NCBI GenBank assembly: GCA_038277395.1
Contig: CM076191.1
Location: forward strand, 90,888,822-90,952,821
Length of the DNA stretch: 64,000 nucleotides
DNA from: Dryocosmus kuriphilus
Taxonomy: Eukaryota > Arthropoda > Insecta > Hymenoptera > Cynipidae
Reading direction: 5' to 3'
Shown here: positions 1 to 11,064 of the stretch, in pieces
How positions within the stretch are numbered: the first letter of the stretch is position 1
Layout of the letters: each line of letters begins with the position of its first letter
Notes under the pieces: generated by a model
What the model was told of the DNA's origin: nothing
Databases searched by the model: none
The model's input: only the letters and a program-made list of their open reading frames with translations
Position numbers and translations under genes: made by a program

Positions 1-2040
1 CCTTAAGCCTACGCATGGCTTTCTATGTATATTCACTCAATACATTTTAATATTATATGCTCCGAAAAGAAAGATCATCACGCGTATATTTATATTTGAT
101 AGAAATTGTAATCTGTGACAACTCGGTTCACCAAAATTTTTAATGAAATTTCAACAGAAATATTAAAAATAAACGAATCCGGCTACAATTTCATACCTCA
201 CAGTGGGCCAGAAGACCCCTAAAAGTAGCCAAAATTGAATTTGTCGTCGGATTTGTATGAAACTTGGTATGTTTTTGGGGCCGCTCATATCGAATTGGAG
301 GTTAAAAGTTACAAATTTAAAAATGGCGAATTTAACATGACATCCAAAATTTAAAAATGTTTACATGTATGTATTGAAACTTTATTTACAATTTGAGGAA
401 CTATTTTGATAATCACAAATGCTAGTCAGGATTCTGTGGAAATTTTAAATCACGATTTTTAAAGTTTACTTCTTATTACTAAACTAAACTCAACTAAACT
501 CATACTAAACTCAATTGTATCATTTGCCCGATTTCATAGACATTAACTTATGAAAAATAGTCTCTTTGATAGATTTGTTATGCTCTGGTCAGGAAATTGG
601 TTCCGATTATGTACGTCGACACCAATCCTGGTAGAGCAATAATAATTCAAGCCCTTAAATTTATATTAAGAAATGCAATAAGAAAAGAAACTCTACACAA
701 AGTCACTATTTCCTGTCTCATAATAGTGACTATGACCTTTTTCTCAATTCTTAGGTTTGTTACAGACAGCTAATCCAATACCCGAAATTTCCCAGAACCC
801 CAGCTTTCCATAGATCCAGTATATTTTTGCATTAACAATACTATTTCTCATTTCAATTATTTTATCTTTGATTTTATCATTGTGAGATTGTGGGAACACA
901 AAATCAAAGAGATAAATGCATGTACTTTCAAAGGCTCGATTCTCTATAAATTCGCGGTTTCCCAAACCGACCATAAATTTCTCATAAATTTTCCCAACTT
1001 TAAGACCAAAATCCAGAACCTCGATGTGTCCTTCGGGTACTATTTCTTTAACATTCCAATCCCTCCTTTCTTTTATTCCTCTGACCTATTAATGTTGCTC
1101 TTCAGAACATCCAGGAGTAGTAAGCGAAAATAGTGATTCTTCAAATTAAAGGGAAACTCAATTTTGTCCAAACTAAGTGCAATGTTTGTGTAATGAAATT
1201 GTGTTTTACTTTCCTAATACTTTGCCTTACAATTCTTGAAATAAATCTATAATTAAGAAGTAGGCATAATTTTTTCGTTGCTACGCATAATTCGTATTTG
1301 ATGATTTATATGTTGAAAGTTGGGATTTCATGCGGGGCGTTTTTAATGCTTTAGAAATGTCAATTTTGAAATCATAAACCAGGCTTATCTTTAGTTCATG
1401 AATATTATGCATTGGCAAAATTGTAATCTCATTGGATGAACTCCGGAAGTAGACTTCGGTTGAAAATCCAATATAGATTTCATTCCTTAAATGCTTATCT
1501 ATAATCTAAAAATGTCAACAAACACAAACTTCTTGGCTGAGAGCCTTATCAGATCGTGCCAAATATATATTGAGGATTTATTCTTGACCTCCGGAAGTAT
1601 ACTCCGGTTGAAAAAGAATGTTTCCTCTAAGTTGACATAATTTACATTTCTTAAACAAAAAGTTAGGGAACCCCATTTATGTTGAATATGAAGAGATCAC
1701 CAACAAGCAGAACCATTATTTGTGAGTTAACTTTATTTACTAAGCTTTAAATCATCTTGGATATTCTTTCCTAAGATGTTTTGCTTATATTCTCGTTTTG
1801 ATACCGAGCGAAATTAATGAGCGTCTTCGCATTACCTCCCAAATGCTTGCTGGCCCAACGAAGACTGATTTCTTCGAGTTCATCCCTTCTTCGTTAATCG
1901 TTGCGTGCGCAGTTTATTAAATTTCCGCTCACCGTTGCATTAGATATGTGCAGTCAGGAAATTGGTTACGTTCTAATTTTCATTCCCCTTTCAAATCAGG
2001 CTCGCAGCAATTTAGAATTTCTCCCCTACTATTTATTCAA
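1..2040. other. AT-rich intergenic stretch, no gene seen
   Basis: I see no convincing coding exon here; the short open frames have random composition. One 121-bp-family repeat lies near 225-345. A motif starting ctccggaagta and ending cggttgaaaa occurs twice, at 1441-1467 and 1589-1615, both in AT-rich surroundings. The short string gtcaggaaattggtt occurs near 588 and near 1953. Nothing else stands out. Confidence 0.6.
225..345 (+). repeat. Diverged unit of a dispersed 121-bp repeat family
   Basis: The unit reads tttgtatgaaacttggtatg, then tttttggggccgctcat, then a stretch ending in aaatggcg. The same order of words occurs in the tandem block near 2090-2400. I infer one dispersed, tandem-prone non-coding family. 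It has no coding frame. Confidence 0.6.
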
Positions 2041-2079
2041 ATTACGATTGTAATGCTGTGACGTTTAGAACCGTCTCAC

Positions 2080-2400
2080 TCAGTACAAAAGTTGGTATAA
2101 TGAGGTTTTTGGAATCGCTGATTTCGAATTTAAAATCAAAAGATACAAATTCAAAATGGCGGTTCCAACATTGCGGCCAAGACTTCAGAATTGTTACATA
2201 TTTGTATGAAACTTGGTATAATGGTGTTTTTGGGGTAGCTGATTTCTAATTTCAGTTCAAAAGTTACACATTCAAAATGGAGGATCCAATATAGCGGCCA
2301 TAATTTCAAAATTTTTACATATTTATATACAATTGGTTAAAAAGTTAAAAATTAAAAATGGTTGATCCACTATGGTGGCCAAGTTTCAAAATTTTCACAT
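2080..2400 (+). repeat. Tandem block of the 121-bp repeat, about 2.5 units
   Basis: The word ttggtataatg starts at 2092 and again at 2213, giving a 121-bp period, and a shortened third unit follows from about 2330. Each unit holds a gtttttggg(g)t(a/c)gctgatttc segment, an aaaagatacaaattcaaaatgg-like segment and a gcggcca segment. The open frame across the block looks incidental. Confidence 0.7.
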
Positions 2401-2803
2401 AATTCCATTTTTTTGAGAAACTTTTTTTATTTATGAGTTTTTTTGTTTGTTGAGAAACTTAAAACTACAAATGGGTGATTCTCTGCGCAGTGCAAAATTC
2501 GATGTCCCTGGTGTTTAATAAAAAAAATGGGTTTCACTCACGAACATGAATTTCCTCTGAAAGAGTAATTTTTATGTTCACAAATAACGACCATTGATTA
2601 GAGTTAATTCTAATATTAAAATTTGTCTTTAAAATTAGTTGAAACGGACAAAACTCTTCTGGCATGTCCCCGGTGCAGTTTCTCAAACGAAAGTTAATTA
2701 TTTTATCAAAAAGAAAAAAATAAGTATAATCATTTTTGACGCCTTACTATTTTGTGGATTATTGTCTTTCAGAAAATCAAAAGCTTGATCTTAGAAAAAT
2801 ATT

Positions 2804-3971
2804 AAATTGAACCTCTGGTGACCAAAAGGGGATACGCGTGGATTTAGCCTGAGAAGTAATGTCCTGAAAATTAATTTTAAAAATCTTCCGAATTTCAATT
2901 TTAAGACTGATTCTTGTAGATAATTTCAAGGCGCATCTTTTTTTCCTTTTGAAAAAATTTTTAGGTTTTGCAGTTCTTGAAACAACTGGTAAAAAGTGGA
3001 TTTTTCGAAAACGAAAAATTCCAATCATTTTTCACTTCCACTCGCGATAGTTTTGCCAATTTTCAGAATTTTTTGATTTTATTAATACTAGATGACGTAT
3101 TTAAGTCCTCTGAAACCATCTAAATAAGAAAAATGAAAATATTTTTATAAACAAAAAAGTTAATTTTTTTTCGAGACTTTGCAAAAATCATTAATTTTAA
3201 CATTCAAGCGCTTCGTTTATCGAGCGAATTTTAAGCCACGGAAAACATCCAGTGAGAAAGTTGTTCATTAAGGTTCAAAGAAGTTTTCTGCAAAGTTTTA
3301 GTTTAATTAGATTAATAGTTACAAAACTATGAATTTTTTAACATCCAAGCGTCAATCTTGACGCTGCCCTCTTAAATACGTGCCTCTTCGCCCGCTGCAA
3401 CGCATTCGTAACCGAAGAGATACGTGTTTAGAGGGCGCGTCAAGATTGCCACTTGGATTTTTAAAAATTCATAGTTTTGTCACTATTACTCAAATTAAGC
3501 TAAAACTTTGCAGAAAACTTCTTTGAACCTTAATGAACAACTTTCTCACTGGAAGTTTTCCGTAGCTTACGCTCGATAAACGATTCGCTTGAAAGTTAAA
3601 ATTCATAATTTTTGCAAAGTCTTGAAAAAAAATTAAGAACTTTTTTGTTTATGAAAATATTTTCATTTTTCTTATTTAGATGGTTTCAGAAGACTTAAAT
3701 ACGTCATCTAGTATTGATAAAATCAAAAAATTCTGAAAATTGGCAAAACTATCGCGAGTGGAAGTGAAAAAAGATTGGAATTTTTCGTTTTCGAAAAATC
3801 CACTTTTTACCAGTTATTTCAAGAAATACAAAACCTAAAAATTTTTGCAAAAGGAGAAAAAGATGCGCCTTGAAATTCTATACAAGAATCAGTCTTTAAA
3901 ATTAACGTTCAGAAGAATACTTCTCAGGCTGAATCCGCGCGTATCCCCTTTTGGTCTCCAGAGGTTCAATT
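2804..3971. repeat. 1.17-kb near-perfect inverted repeat (foldback element)
   Basis: The left arm (about 2804-3390) reappears reverse-complemented in the right arm (about 3413-3971). Only about 22 bases lie between the arms (3391-3412). Outer ends read ttgaacctctggtgaccaaa on the left and its complement on the right; inner ends read tacgtgcctcttcg and cgaagagatacgtg. Differences are scattered substitutions and small indels. No protein is encoded. It could be a foldback or long-TIR non-autonomous transposon, or an inverted duplication. I did not find a clear target-site duplication. Confidence 0.85.
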
Positions 3972-4289
3972 ATTTTTTTACTCTTGTTAAATTTTGATCC
4001 CAGTTTTGAGCGTCATCGACTGGTAAATCTGTAAAAAGTAGTTTTTTCTTAACGCATGTCTAAGAATTAGCAACATATCAGGATTAATGCATTCATATAT
4101 TTTAAGTTGCCTCACCTACAAATCAGCTGATCTAGTGCCAAAACTTCAGCTTGTTAATAGTAAATTTGAGAAGGGCATCACAAAATCGTCACCGACTGGC
4201 AAAGTAATATTTACAATAAATCGTAATAATTATGGCTAATATTGTTGAATAGTATGAAGTCAGCTAGGCGCTGAGACTGACTCATTATT

Positions 4290-4373
4290 ATAATTAAAGG
4301 GAGAGACAACTAATTTATAAAAAAACAAGTAAGGTGATTACACTTAATAATGAAGGTTTATTTGTAAGTGACA
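4290..4373 (+). repeat. Repeat E1, copy 1, left part
   Basis: This segment holds gagacaactaatttataaa, then aagtaaggtgattacactta, then ataatgaaggtttatt. The same text recurs at about 14150-14235. E1 copy 1 is interrupted here by a MITE (4382-4813) and a hAT (4828-11056) and resumes at 11065. E1 might be a solo LTR or a non-autonomous element; I cannot classify it. Confidence 0.7.
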
Positions 4374-4381
4374 AGTATTAT

Positions 4382-4813
4382 GGGTAAAAGCTACCAGGGG
4401 GTTCGTATTTCGCCTCTAGACCCTCACTTCGGGGGGTCTATTGTGCGTTGAGCTCGAGCTCGAAGGGTACAGTCTTCCTCAAGAGACTCAAGGTCAAGAG
4501 TCTGTTTGGTTGGAAAATGGAGTTGGGAAAGGGAAAGGGGATTTTCTTATTATTATTGTTGTGGTTGTAATTATTGAGGCTGGAAAGGGGGCTGGGAAAT
4601 GGAGTTGGGAAAGGGAAAGGGGCAACATTTTCGCGGCTCGCTTACTCTCCTTAGATGGAAAAAGGCAATGCATTGCACGTACAGTTTTCGAGAAAAACAG
4701 ACTCTTGAGTCTCTTGAGGAAGACTGTACTCTTCGAGATCGAGCTCAACGCACAATAGACGCCCCAAGTGAGGGTCTAGAGGCGAAATACGAACCCCCTG
4801 GTAGCTTCTACCC
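4382..4813. mobile_element. 432-bp hAT-type MITE with about 130-bp TIRs and 8-bp duplication
   Basis: The ends begin gggtaaaagctaccaggggg on the left and match the reverse complement of the right end (ccccctggtagcttctaccc). Direct 8-bp copies of agtattat flank it at 4374-4381 and 4814-4821. TIRs run to about 4515 and from about 4690. The centre has two copies of a gggaaagggaaagggg-type purine motif. It has no plausible transposase. Eight-base duplications are typical of hAT elements, so I infer mobilisation by a hAT transposase. Small open frames over it follow from TIR symmetry. Confidence 0.85.
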
Positions 4814-5303
4814 AGTATTATGGGAGGCAGGCGCGGCGGAAAACGTGTTGAGCGTGTTGAGTACTCAACACACGAAATCCACTGTTTATATTTTAGGTCC
4901 TCGAAAAAATTTTTCCACTAAATCTCCAATTAACGATTGCCCTGTACATGTGCATGCAAAATAGTGTTATAAAGGGTTTATAAATTACCCGCGCAGAAAT
5001 GCTGCCAACCTGGCAGGCTGCGTTTTCAGTTGGTAGTAAACTGCGCATTCCTGTCTTTGTCTTCATAAACATTTTTTCTGTGCTCGTACCAGCAGCGGCA
5101 GACGCTGGGATCAAAAAAGGAAAATGGACAAGTTTTTGATACGAAAAAAGAGAAGCAAAGAAACGGAACCCGATGACCCGTCAAATCTCGAAAAGTGAGC
5201 TAAGACAGAGTTGCCCGCGGTCGAGGTGAGTACATTGAACGATGACAAGCTCACCCTAACTTCTCAATATTCCTTTAAAAAAAACACTCAAATTAGTGCG
5301 AGC

Positions 5304-5408
5304 AGTGCAAAAAGTGATGCAAATGGAGCAAAAAGTGATGCAAATAGTGCAAAAGGTGATGAAAATAGTGCAATAAGTAATGCAAATAGTGCAAAAAGTG
5401 ATACAAAT
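5304..5408 (+). repeat. Five 21-bp repeats encoding a heptapeptide (SAKSDAN)
   Basis: Exactly five in-frame 21-bp units encode SAKSDAN, GAKSDAN, SAKGDEN, SAISNAN and SAKSDTN. They lie in the second exon-like part of the hAT transposase gene, before the TTF region. Units differ by few bases, so expansion came after the element's origin. The peptide is hydrophilic and probably a disordered linker; no function is known to me. Confidence 0.85.
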
Positions 5409-6169
5409 AGACTGAGTGCTGCAGAAGGTGCAGAAGCGACGAGCACAAACAAAATACGTAAGTTAATTTTGATTACTACAATAAAGAAAAATGAATAATG
5501 TAAATTTTCACTTAGTTCACTAGTTTCCAAACCGTTTATTTTTGCTGGTAACGACTTTGATTTTAGAACGCAACATTCAAACTTTTAATTTTAAAAAGAG
5601 AATTTGAACTTCAAATTGAAAGATTGAGGTCCAGAATTTCGATCTGACAAATTCGAAATTAAAGTTTAGAGTTTGAGTTTAGAAATTTGAATCTGAAAAT
5701 TCTAATTAAATAATTCTTAGTGAGAACATGTTATTTTTATTTATTTAATTTGTTTCAGTTATTTTATGTATTATATATATATTTTTTTATTTACTTTAAT
5801 TTACACTGATAGTTTGAAGTTTCCTTCAAATTTTATAGTTTAGGAATTCGTTTTGATTGATTTTGTTTTTCAAACCTTTTTTTCAGAATCAAAGCCTCCT
5901 CCAGTGTTCTTGAACTGAAAAAAATTATCCCTGGTTAAAACTGAACGAGGTTAATAAGGCGGTACAATTTGTTCCGAAGCCAACGAAAAAAAACTGCTTA
6001 TTATAAGCGATGCACAAAGTCTGCATTCTCGCTCAGCGTGGGTTCAGCACGGATTTAGCTCCTGGGTCAATGGTCCAAAAAGAATAAAACACATTCAGCC
6101 AGCACTACGCGTTGAAAGTGCTCTAGCCCTCACTTATTTAAAGACAGTTAATGTCGCTCAACACATTGC

Positions 6170-6635
6170 GGCATAATTTCTGAAGTGTACCCACCTCGAA
6201 AATGAAAGTTATCCGATCGGGCTAAAAATTGGCCCAATTTTAGTCCTATTAGATAGTACTCCTCACATCAAAAATTAATTCATTTTGATAATTATTTATC
6301 AAAGTGGAGAGGGTACAATTTTTGGGTTTTTTAAGCAAAGCCTTACTTTCAAACATTTGTAACTTTTTTCCTATTGCCTTAAACAAAATTTCACTATAAA
6401 TGTTTTTCATAGACTTTTTCACAAACTTTCTGGTGGCCATAACGATTTTTGAAAAAATTCAAAATTTGACCCTAATTTTTGAAAATCAAAAATAAATTTG
6501 ACTTTCAAATTTCGACACTTTCTTTTCTTCAAAATAGTTTTAAAAGAAAGCTGGGATCTTTTTCTATAAGACCCCCAATTTTCAGAGTGGCAAATTAATT
6601 CGTCTTTGAGTAATAGAAGGATACGTAAACAAAAT
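6170..6635 (+). repeat. Left long terminal inverted repeat of the 3.2-kb element
   Basis: This arm matches 8888-9352 in reverse complement, including gtggccataacgatttttga, the gataattatttatcaaa segment and the ctataagacccccaattttc segment. Similarity fades just inside cgtctttgagtaatagaagg. The open frames in this arm have mirror partners in the other arm and are not genes. Confidence 0.85.
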
Positions 6636-6703
6636 GCCATGATAGGGCGGGTGGCGCGCGATCTCCCCTAGTGGGCTCACGCCGAGAATCTTTACGCAAC
6701 GCT

Positions 6704-8703
6704 TTAGTGCCAGTTTTTTAAGTTAAGTAATATTATATGGTAATATAATGTGTCTTTCTGTTCGATTTTTTTGGCGATAGTTTCAACAGTTGTTTTCTTT
6801 GCAGGCCTTTTTTGCGGTTTATGTTTTTTGCCATTCGAGAAGATGTATTTCTCAGAGGACGAAAACTTCTTGAGTTGAAGTTTTCCATCTTGAGTGGGAA
6901 TGAAAGCGTGGTACTGTAATGTACCTGGTATCGTAACAGCTTTGTCAAATCTGGCTTTCAGTAACTCGGTGGCTAAGGCATGATTTTCTTTGCTGCTGAA
7001 AAAAATTTCGGTTTCCTTACAGTTACTCTTTGCCCACTGAAACAAAGCATGGGGAGTGAGTATGTGATGTTTCGGAGAACATTGTAAGCTTGAACGTGCT
7101 GCTTTTCTCTTTATATTCGCTCCTATACCATCACATGGACCCTTACCATGAGATGTATCATGGCAGTGACATTCAGATTGGATACCAAAATCTTCTGCAT
7201 GGGCTTGGAGATTAGCAAAGCTACTCTTATTTTTAAAATGTTGCCCTGCACTATCAGTGAAATAGTAGATTTTCTTTGGCCTGAAATGAGTTTTCAATTA
7301 ATCTAATATTATTTTCTGATACTCGTGAACAGCCACCGTGTCATGAGCTAAGTTATCAGATATGATTGCGATACTTACGTGCTTGAGCTCTCCATATTTT
7401 TTATAATAAATCACCATAGTGAATATTGTAGCTTGGTCGTTATTCCAGTGGAATGATTGCGCTGCATTCTGAATTATGAAGGTTTAATTCTCAGCGAAAT
7501 CGAAGCAAATCAAAAACTCCCCAGGAAATAAATTTTCCTTCAGGTTTTTGAAAAAAGATGATTGCTGCTTTGAAATAAAGTGATGAGTTTTTAAGAGTCT
7601 TTAGAGTACATCTGTCGGTCTGTAACCAAATTTCAAATCTCACTTCATTAATAAAATGTTCATCAAAAGCTTTTGTGATGTTATCTTTCAAGTTTGTAGT
7701 ACCTGTACAGTTTTCGCACTCTCCTAAATGACAGGAACTTGAAGAGTTAGGACATATAATAGCATTCAGACAGTCGTGATAATTTGTGAGCACCATGTGA
7801 GTATCCTCTGTTAAATGTTGAAATATTTATTTCATTCAACATCAACTTGACATTCTCATGATGCACGCAAACGCACACATTATGAGTGCCACTGCTTCGT
7901 GCTAGAACACAATGACGAGGTCTAAGTTTTGTGAATTTCGAAATACTGATCTTTGATGTAAATTGAGCATATAACTCGTTGAGATTACACAGTAGTAACT
8001 TTTTCTGAACATGTGAACGAGTTCCATCGTCATTCTTGATCGACACAAAGTCTTTCGTCCCTGGCATCATTCGACTTATGCCATCGCGGTCATAAAAGTT
8101 TTTCACTAGAGTTTCAGTTTCAGGAGTCAATGCTCTTCCACTTTTTGGATTCGGAAGCGTAAAAATTCCATGCTCTGAAACTAATTTTTTGACATTTCTT
8201 GCTTCTCGCTCTGATGTATTGAACACCTGCATCAGTTTTCCTCGTCCCCAAGATTTTGGCGCAAGCGAGAGAAGTTGAAATTGTTCCTGAAGATCTTTAA
8301 GAGGCATTGAATTTTTCGATGATTTGACCAAGCACTTCAACACCAGCTTTATGATATTCGTTTTCACACTGCAGCTTGGTGTCTAAGACATCTAAATATT
8401 TTTCGCTGTCATATAGCTTATCTTCATCATCGTCAGAAATCAATTAATGATTTTCAGTATCTACCTTATCTCTACCAGAAGACTCTGCAATATCACCAAA
8501 GTTCAAGGATGATATTTCCGCTGAGTTGGTGAGTTGGTATCTACATGAACTGCAAATCTGAGCTCCTTCTGGTAGTGTAGGAAATTTCAAACGTAAGTCG
8601 TGGGAAACACCACGAAGTTTAAAATTAGTTGCTTTATGCCTCACCTTTTGAAAAGGATTAATACATCTATTCTTCCAAATTTTATTCACATTTTTAGAGG
8701 GCA
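6704..8703 (-). pseudogene. Decayed transposase-like gene of an unclassified arthropod family
   Basis: Read on the minus strand it starts MPSKNVNKIWKNRCINPFQK (8703), with a CSSC pair, then an in-frame TAA near 8446, a frameshift near 8307, a helix-rich part (SWGRGKLMQVFNTSEREARN), CVCVHHENVKLM, a frameshift near 7800, HDCLNAIICPNSSSSCHLGE with ECENC, then DFAEN (near 7493, followed by a stop), AQSFHWNNDQATIFT, IISDNLAHDTVAVHEY, a stop near 7300, and FTDSAGQHFKNKSSFANLQA plus HGKGPCDGIG (7297-7070). The order DFAEN, SDN, FTDSAG suggests an RNase-H-fold DDD enzyme; that is inference. Many insect genomes carry proteins with these motifs annotated only as uncharacterised. Inactive from at least four lesions. 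Confidence 0.7.
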
Positions 8704-8887
8704 TCGTGCAAAAAATATTTTTATCAGATAAGAATGACCAAAATCACGATATTTCCATATATCCAACCAGCTTACTCACCGGTTCCGTCGATGTGGCACC
8801 CGGCTATGGAATTGCGTTCAGCCGACCTCCCACCGCTTCACTCGCAGAGATGTGCGAATATGCGCGCGTCACATCTCCCACCAGCTT

Positions 8888-9352
8888 TACGTATCGTTCT
8901 ATTACTCAAAAACGAATTTTTTGCCACTCTGAAAATTGGGGGTCTTATAGGAAAAAATCTCAGCTTTCTTTTAAAACTATTTTGAAGAAAAAAAGTGTCG
9001 AAATTTGAAAAAAAGTCAAATTTATTTTTGATTTTCAAAAATTAGGGTCAAAATTTGATTTTTTTCAAAAATCGTTATGGCCACCAGAAAGTTTGGGAAA
9101 AAATCTATGAAAAACATTCATAGTGAAATTTTGTTTAAAGCAATAGGAAAAAAAGTTACAAATGTTTGAAAGTAAGGCTTTGCTTAAAAAACACAAAAAT
9201 TGTACCCCCTCCACACTTTGATAAATAATTATCAAAATGAATTAATTTTTGGTGTGAGGAGTACTATCTAATAGGACTACAATTGGGCCAATTTTTAGCC
9301 CGATCGGACAACTTAATTTTCGAGGTGGGGGTACACTTGAGAAATTATGCCC
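8888..9352 (-). repeat. Right long terminal inverted repeat of the 3.2-kb element
   Basis: Reverse complement of 6170-6635. The arms differ by scattered substitutions and short indels, so they were identical at insertion and have since drifted, or converted only in part. The outermost bases run aagaaattatgcc-like into the resumed hAT frame at 9354. Confidence 0.85.
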
Positions 9353-10146
9353 CGACAGCACGCGAAAGCAAATGATGGACAATCGATCAGCACTGCGTAA
9401 AATATTTAGCACTATCAAATTGCTTGGTCAACAAGGGCTTGTTTTACGAGGGCATGGGAACGAAGAAACTTCAAATTTTTTGCGGATCCGAAATACTCGA
9501 GCGGAAGACAATACTGCGTTACATTCATGGCTGCAAAGAAGTAATCACAAGTGGCTCCATCATGATATACAAAAGGAAATCCTAGAACTCATGCCTACAG
9601 AAATCATTTCCAAACATCTGGAAGAAATCAAGAGTGCCAACTTCTACGCAATACTGCTTGACGAAATCTCCGACGTCTCTAGAATGGAACAAGTTTCTGT
9701 GTGTATTCGAGCTGTGTCCAAGGATCTCGTGGCAACAGAATATTTTCTTGGTTTTTACTCTACGGCCAGCACCACAGTAGATGCATTGTGCAAAGTGTTG
9801 AAAGACGTGCTCGTACGTTTAAATTTGCCATTAGACCGTTTGCAAGGTATGGAATGATGGAGCAGCAAACGTTGCAGGCCATTTATCGGGACTGCAAAAG
9901 CGAGTGCAAGAATTAGAGTCTCGAGCGCTGTTTTGTACAGTGCAACGCTCAAAATTTAAATCTCGTCATTCAAGACGCGATGGAAACAGTTATACGTGCA
10001 AGAAAATTCACTGGGCTTGTGAAAGACCTAATCAATTTTTTAAGTGATTCGCCAAAACGCCTTGCGATGTTCCACCAAATCCAAGGAGACGCTGCACAGA
10101 ACGATGATCAACAACGACCAGCACTTGCGGCGTACTGCCCTACGAG

Positions 10147-10213
10147 GTAAGAATTGCGCAGCATATGTCGAATTTTGAACCTTTTTTTCAATTGTCCTTT
10201 TTGTCTTTTGCAG
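10147..10213 (+). other. 67-bp spliceosomal intron in the hAT transposase gene
   Basis: The donor is ACGAG|GTAAGA and the acceptor is a pyrimidine-rich tract ending TTTTGCAG|GTGG. Removing it joins CCT ACG AG to G TGG to give PTRW, a junction that fits the conserved CPTRW region of ZMYM1-like hAT transposases. An intron in the mobile element shows it spread as DNA, not through a processed RNA. Confidence 0.8.
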
Positions 10214-11064
10214 GTGGACCGTCAAAATCAAATCCTTGAGAAGAGTGCACACGAACTATCCAGAGCTGATGGAATTTTTCGATAAGCTGGCATTAGATTG
10301 TGAAGTAAACAGCTTAGTTTCCGTGAACGCATCCGTTTTTCATCAAGAAATGGAGAAGTTTGATTATATATTTTTTTTTTGAACGCAATGATCGACATTT
10401 TTTATCGAATCGAAACTCTTTAACACCGATCTTCAGAACACAGATTTAAACGTTATCGATTCATACAGAAAAGTAGATAGCGTACTTTACTGTTTGTCTG
10501 TTTCTCGCGATTAAAAATTTAAAACTGTTTTGAAAAAAAAACGTTGGAAGATGTGGAAAAATTTGATTTAGATCAGCCCTCTCTTCCTCGGCGCAGAAAA
10601 ATGCAAAACGTTTAGATTTAGGGTCAAATATTAAACATCATGATTTCGCAACTCCTGAAGAAATGTACCGTCAGAGTTTTTTTTTTTTGCTATTTTCGAT
10701 CAAGTGATCGAGTTGGCATTAAAACGACTGAAGAGTTATGTTCGGTCGACGATGGGACAAGCAAGGTTAAACAGCCTTGCAATGCTGCATATTTATGACG
10801 ATAAAGCTGATGAAATCAACCTCGAATTGTTGATGAACGAATTTATTTCACGAAATACAAAACGAGCTGCTGTCTTCGCGATGAGCTATGTGTAAAGTTA
10901 TTTTTATGAACATTTTTTTAAAACATAGTTTTGTGTATGCATGGAGACTGAAGTTTTATCAAATACACCTAACCACTTCCCCCTCCATACACCCTTTCCC
11001 CCCTTCCGCCACCTTTGAAATTCAACACACGGGCCGAAGCTGTTCCGCCGCGCCTGATGGGAGG

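Larger units (their letters stand above)
6170..9352 (-). mobile_element. 3.2-kb DNA transposon with 465-bp TIRs, nested in the hAT gene
   Basis: The outer ends read ggcataatttctgaagtgta on the left and the complement of ggcataatttctcaagtgta on the right. The two arms match for about 465 bp. The hAT reading frame gives the empty site: codons for AQHIA stop at the left edge and resume with gac agc acg (DST) at 9354, so the insertion lies at about one base of an Ala-Asp junction. No target duplication longer than 1-2 bases is visible. It carries a decayed multi-part gene on the minus strand. The superfamily is unassigned; a Sola-like origin is only a guess. Confidence 0.8.
5124..10895 (+). pseudogene. 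hAT transposase pseudogene, DUF4371/ZMYM1-like, interrupted
   Basis: Coding parts in order: an ATG at 5124 starting MDKFLIRKKRSKETEP; a repeat-bearing exon (5211-5457) ending at a good donor (ATAC|GTAAGT); an acceptor near 5885 followed by KPPPVFLN-like sequence; a TTF/DUF4371 piece ending LKTVNVAQHIA at 6169; after the nested element, MMDNRSALRKIFSTIKLLGQ from 9372 with YAILLDEISDVS (acidic catalytic region); PTR|W across a 67-bp intron; and a C-terminal hAT dimerisation region at 10701-10895 (RSTMGQARLNSLAMLH). Frameshifts occur near 9850 and 9945 and stops around 10380. ZMYM1-like hAT proteins have this domain order. It is inactive from stops, shifts and the insertion. Confidence 0.85.
4828..11056 (+). 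mobile_element. 6.2-kb hAT element (DUF4371/ZMYM1-like), with a nested insertion
   Basis: Terminal inverted repeats read caggcgcggcggaa at the left end and its complement at the right end. Perfect 8-bp direct repeats atgggagg flank it at 4820-4827 and 11057-11064. Near the left end is a perfect palindrome, gtgttgagtactcaacac (about 4855-4872). It carries a decayed transposase gene on the plus strand that is split by a 3.2-kb long-TIR element at 6170-9352. Without that insertion it would be about 3.0 kb. It inserted immediately beside the MITE, and the two flanking duplications share bases (4820-4821). Confidence 0.9.

Noticed and set aside
4441..4964. Open frames of 105 and 121 codons at the MITE/hAT boundary
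   Set aside because: They run through the MITE's inverted repeats and into the hAT terminus; both strands show mirror frames.
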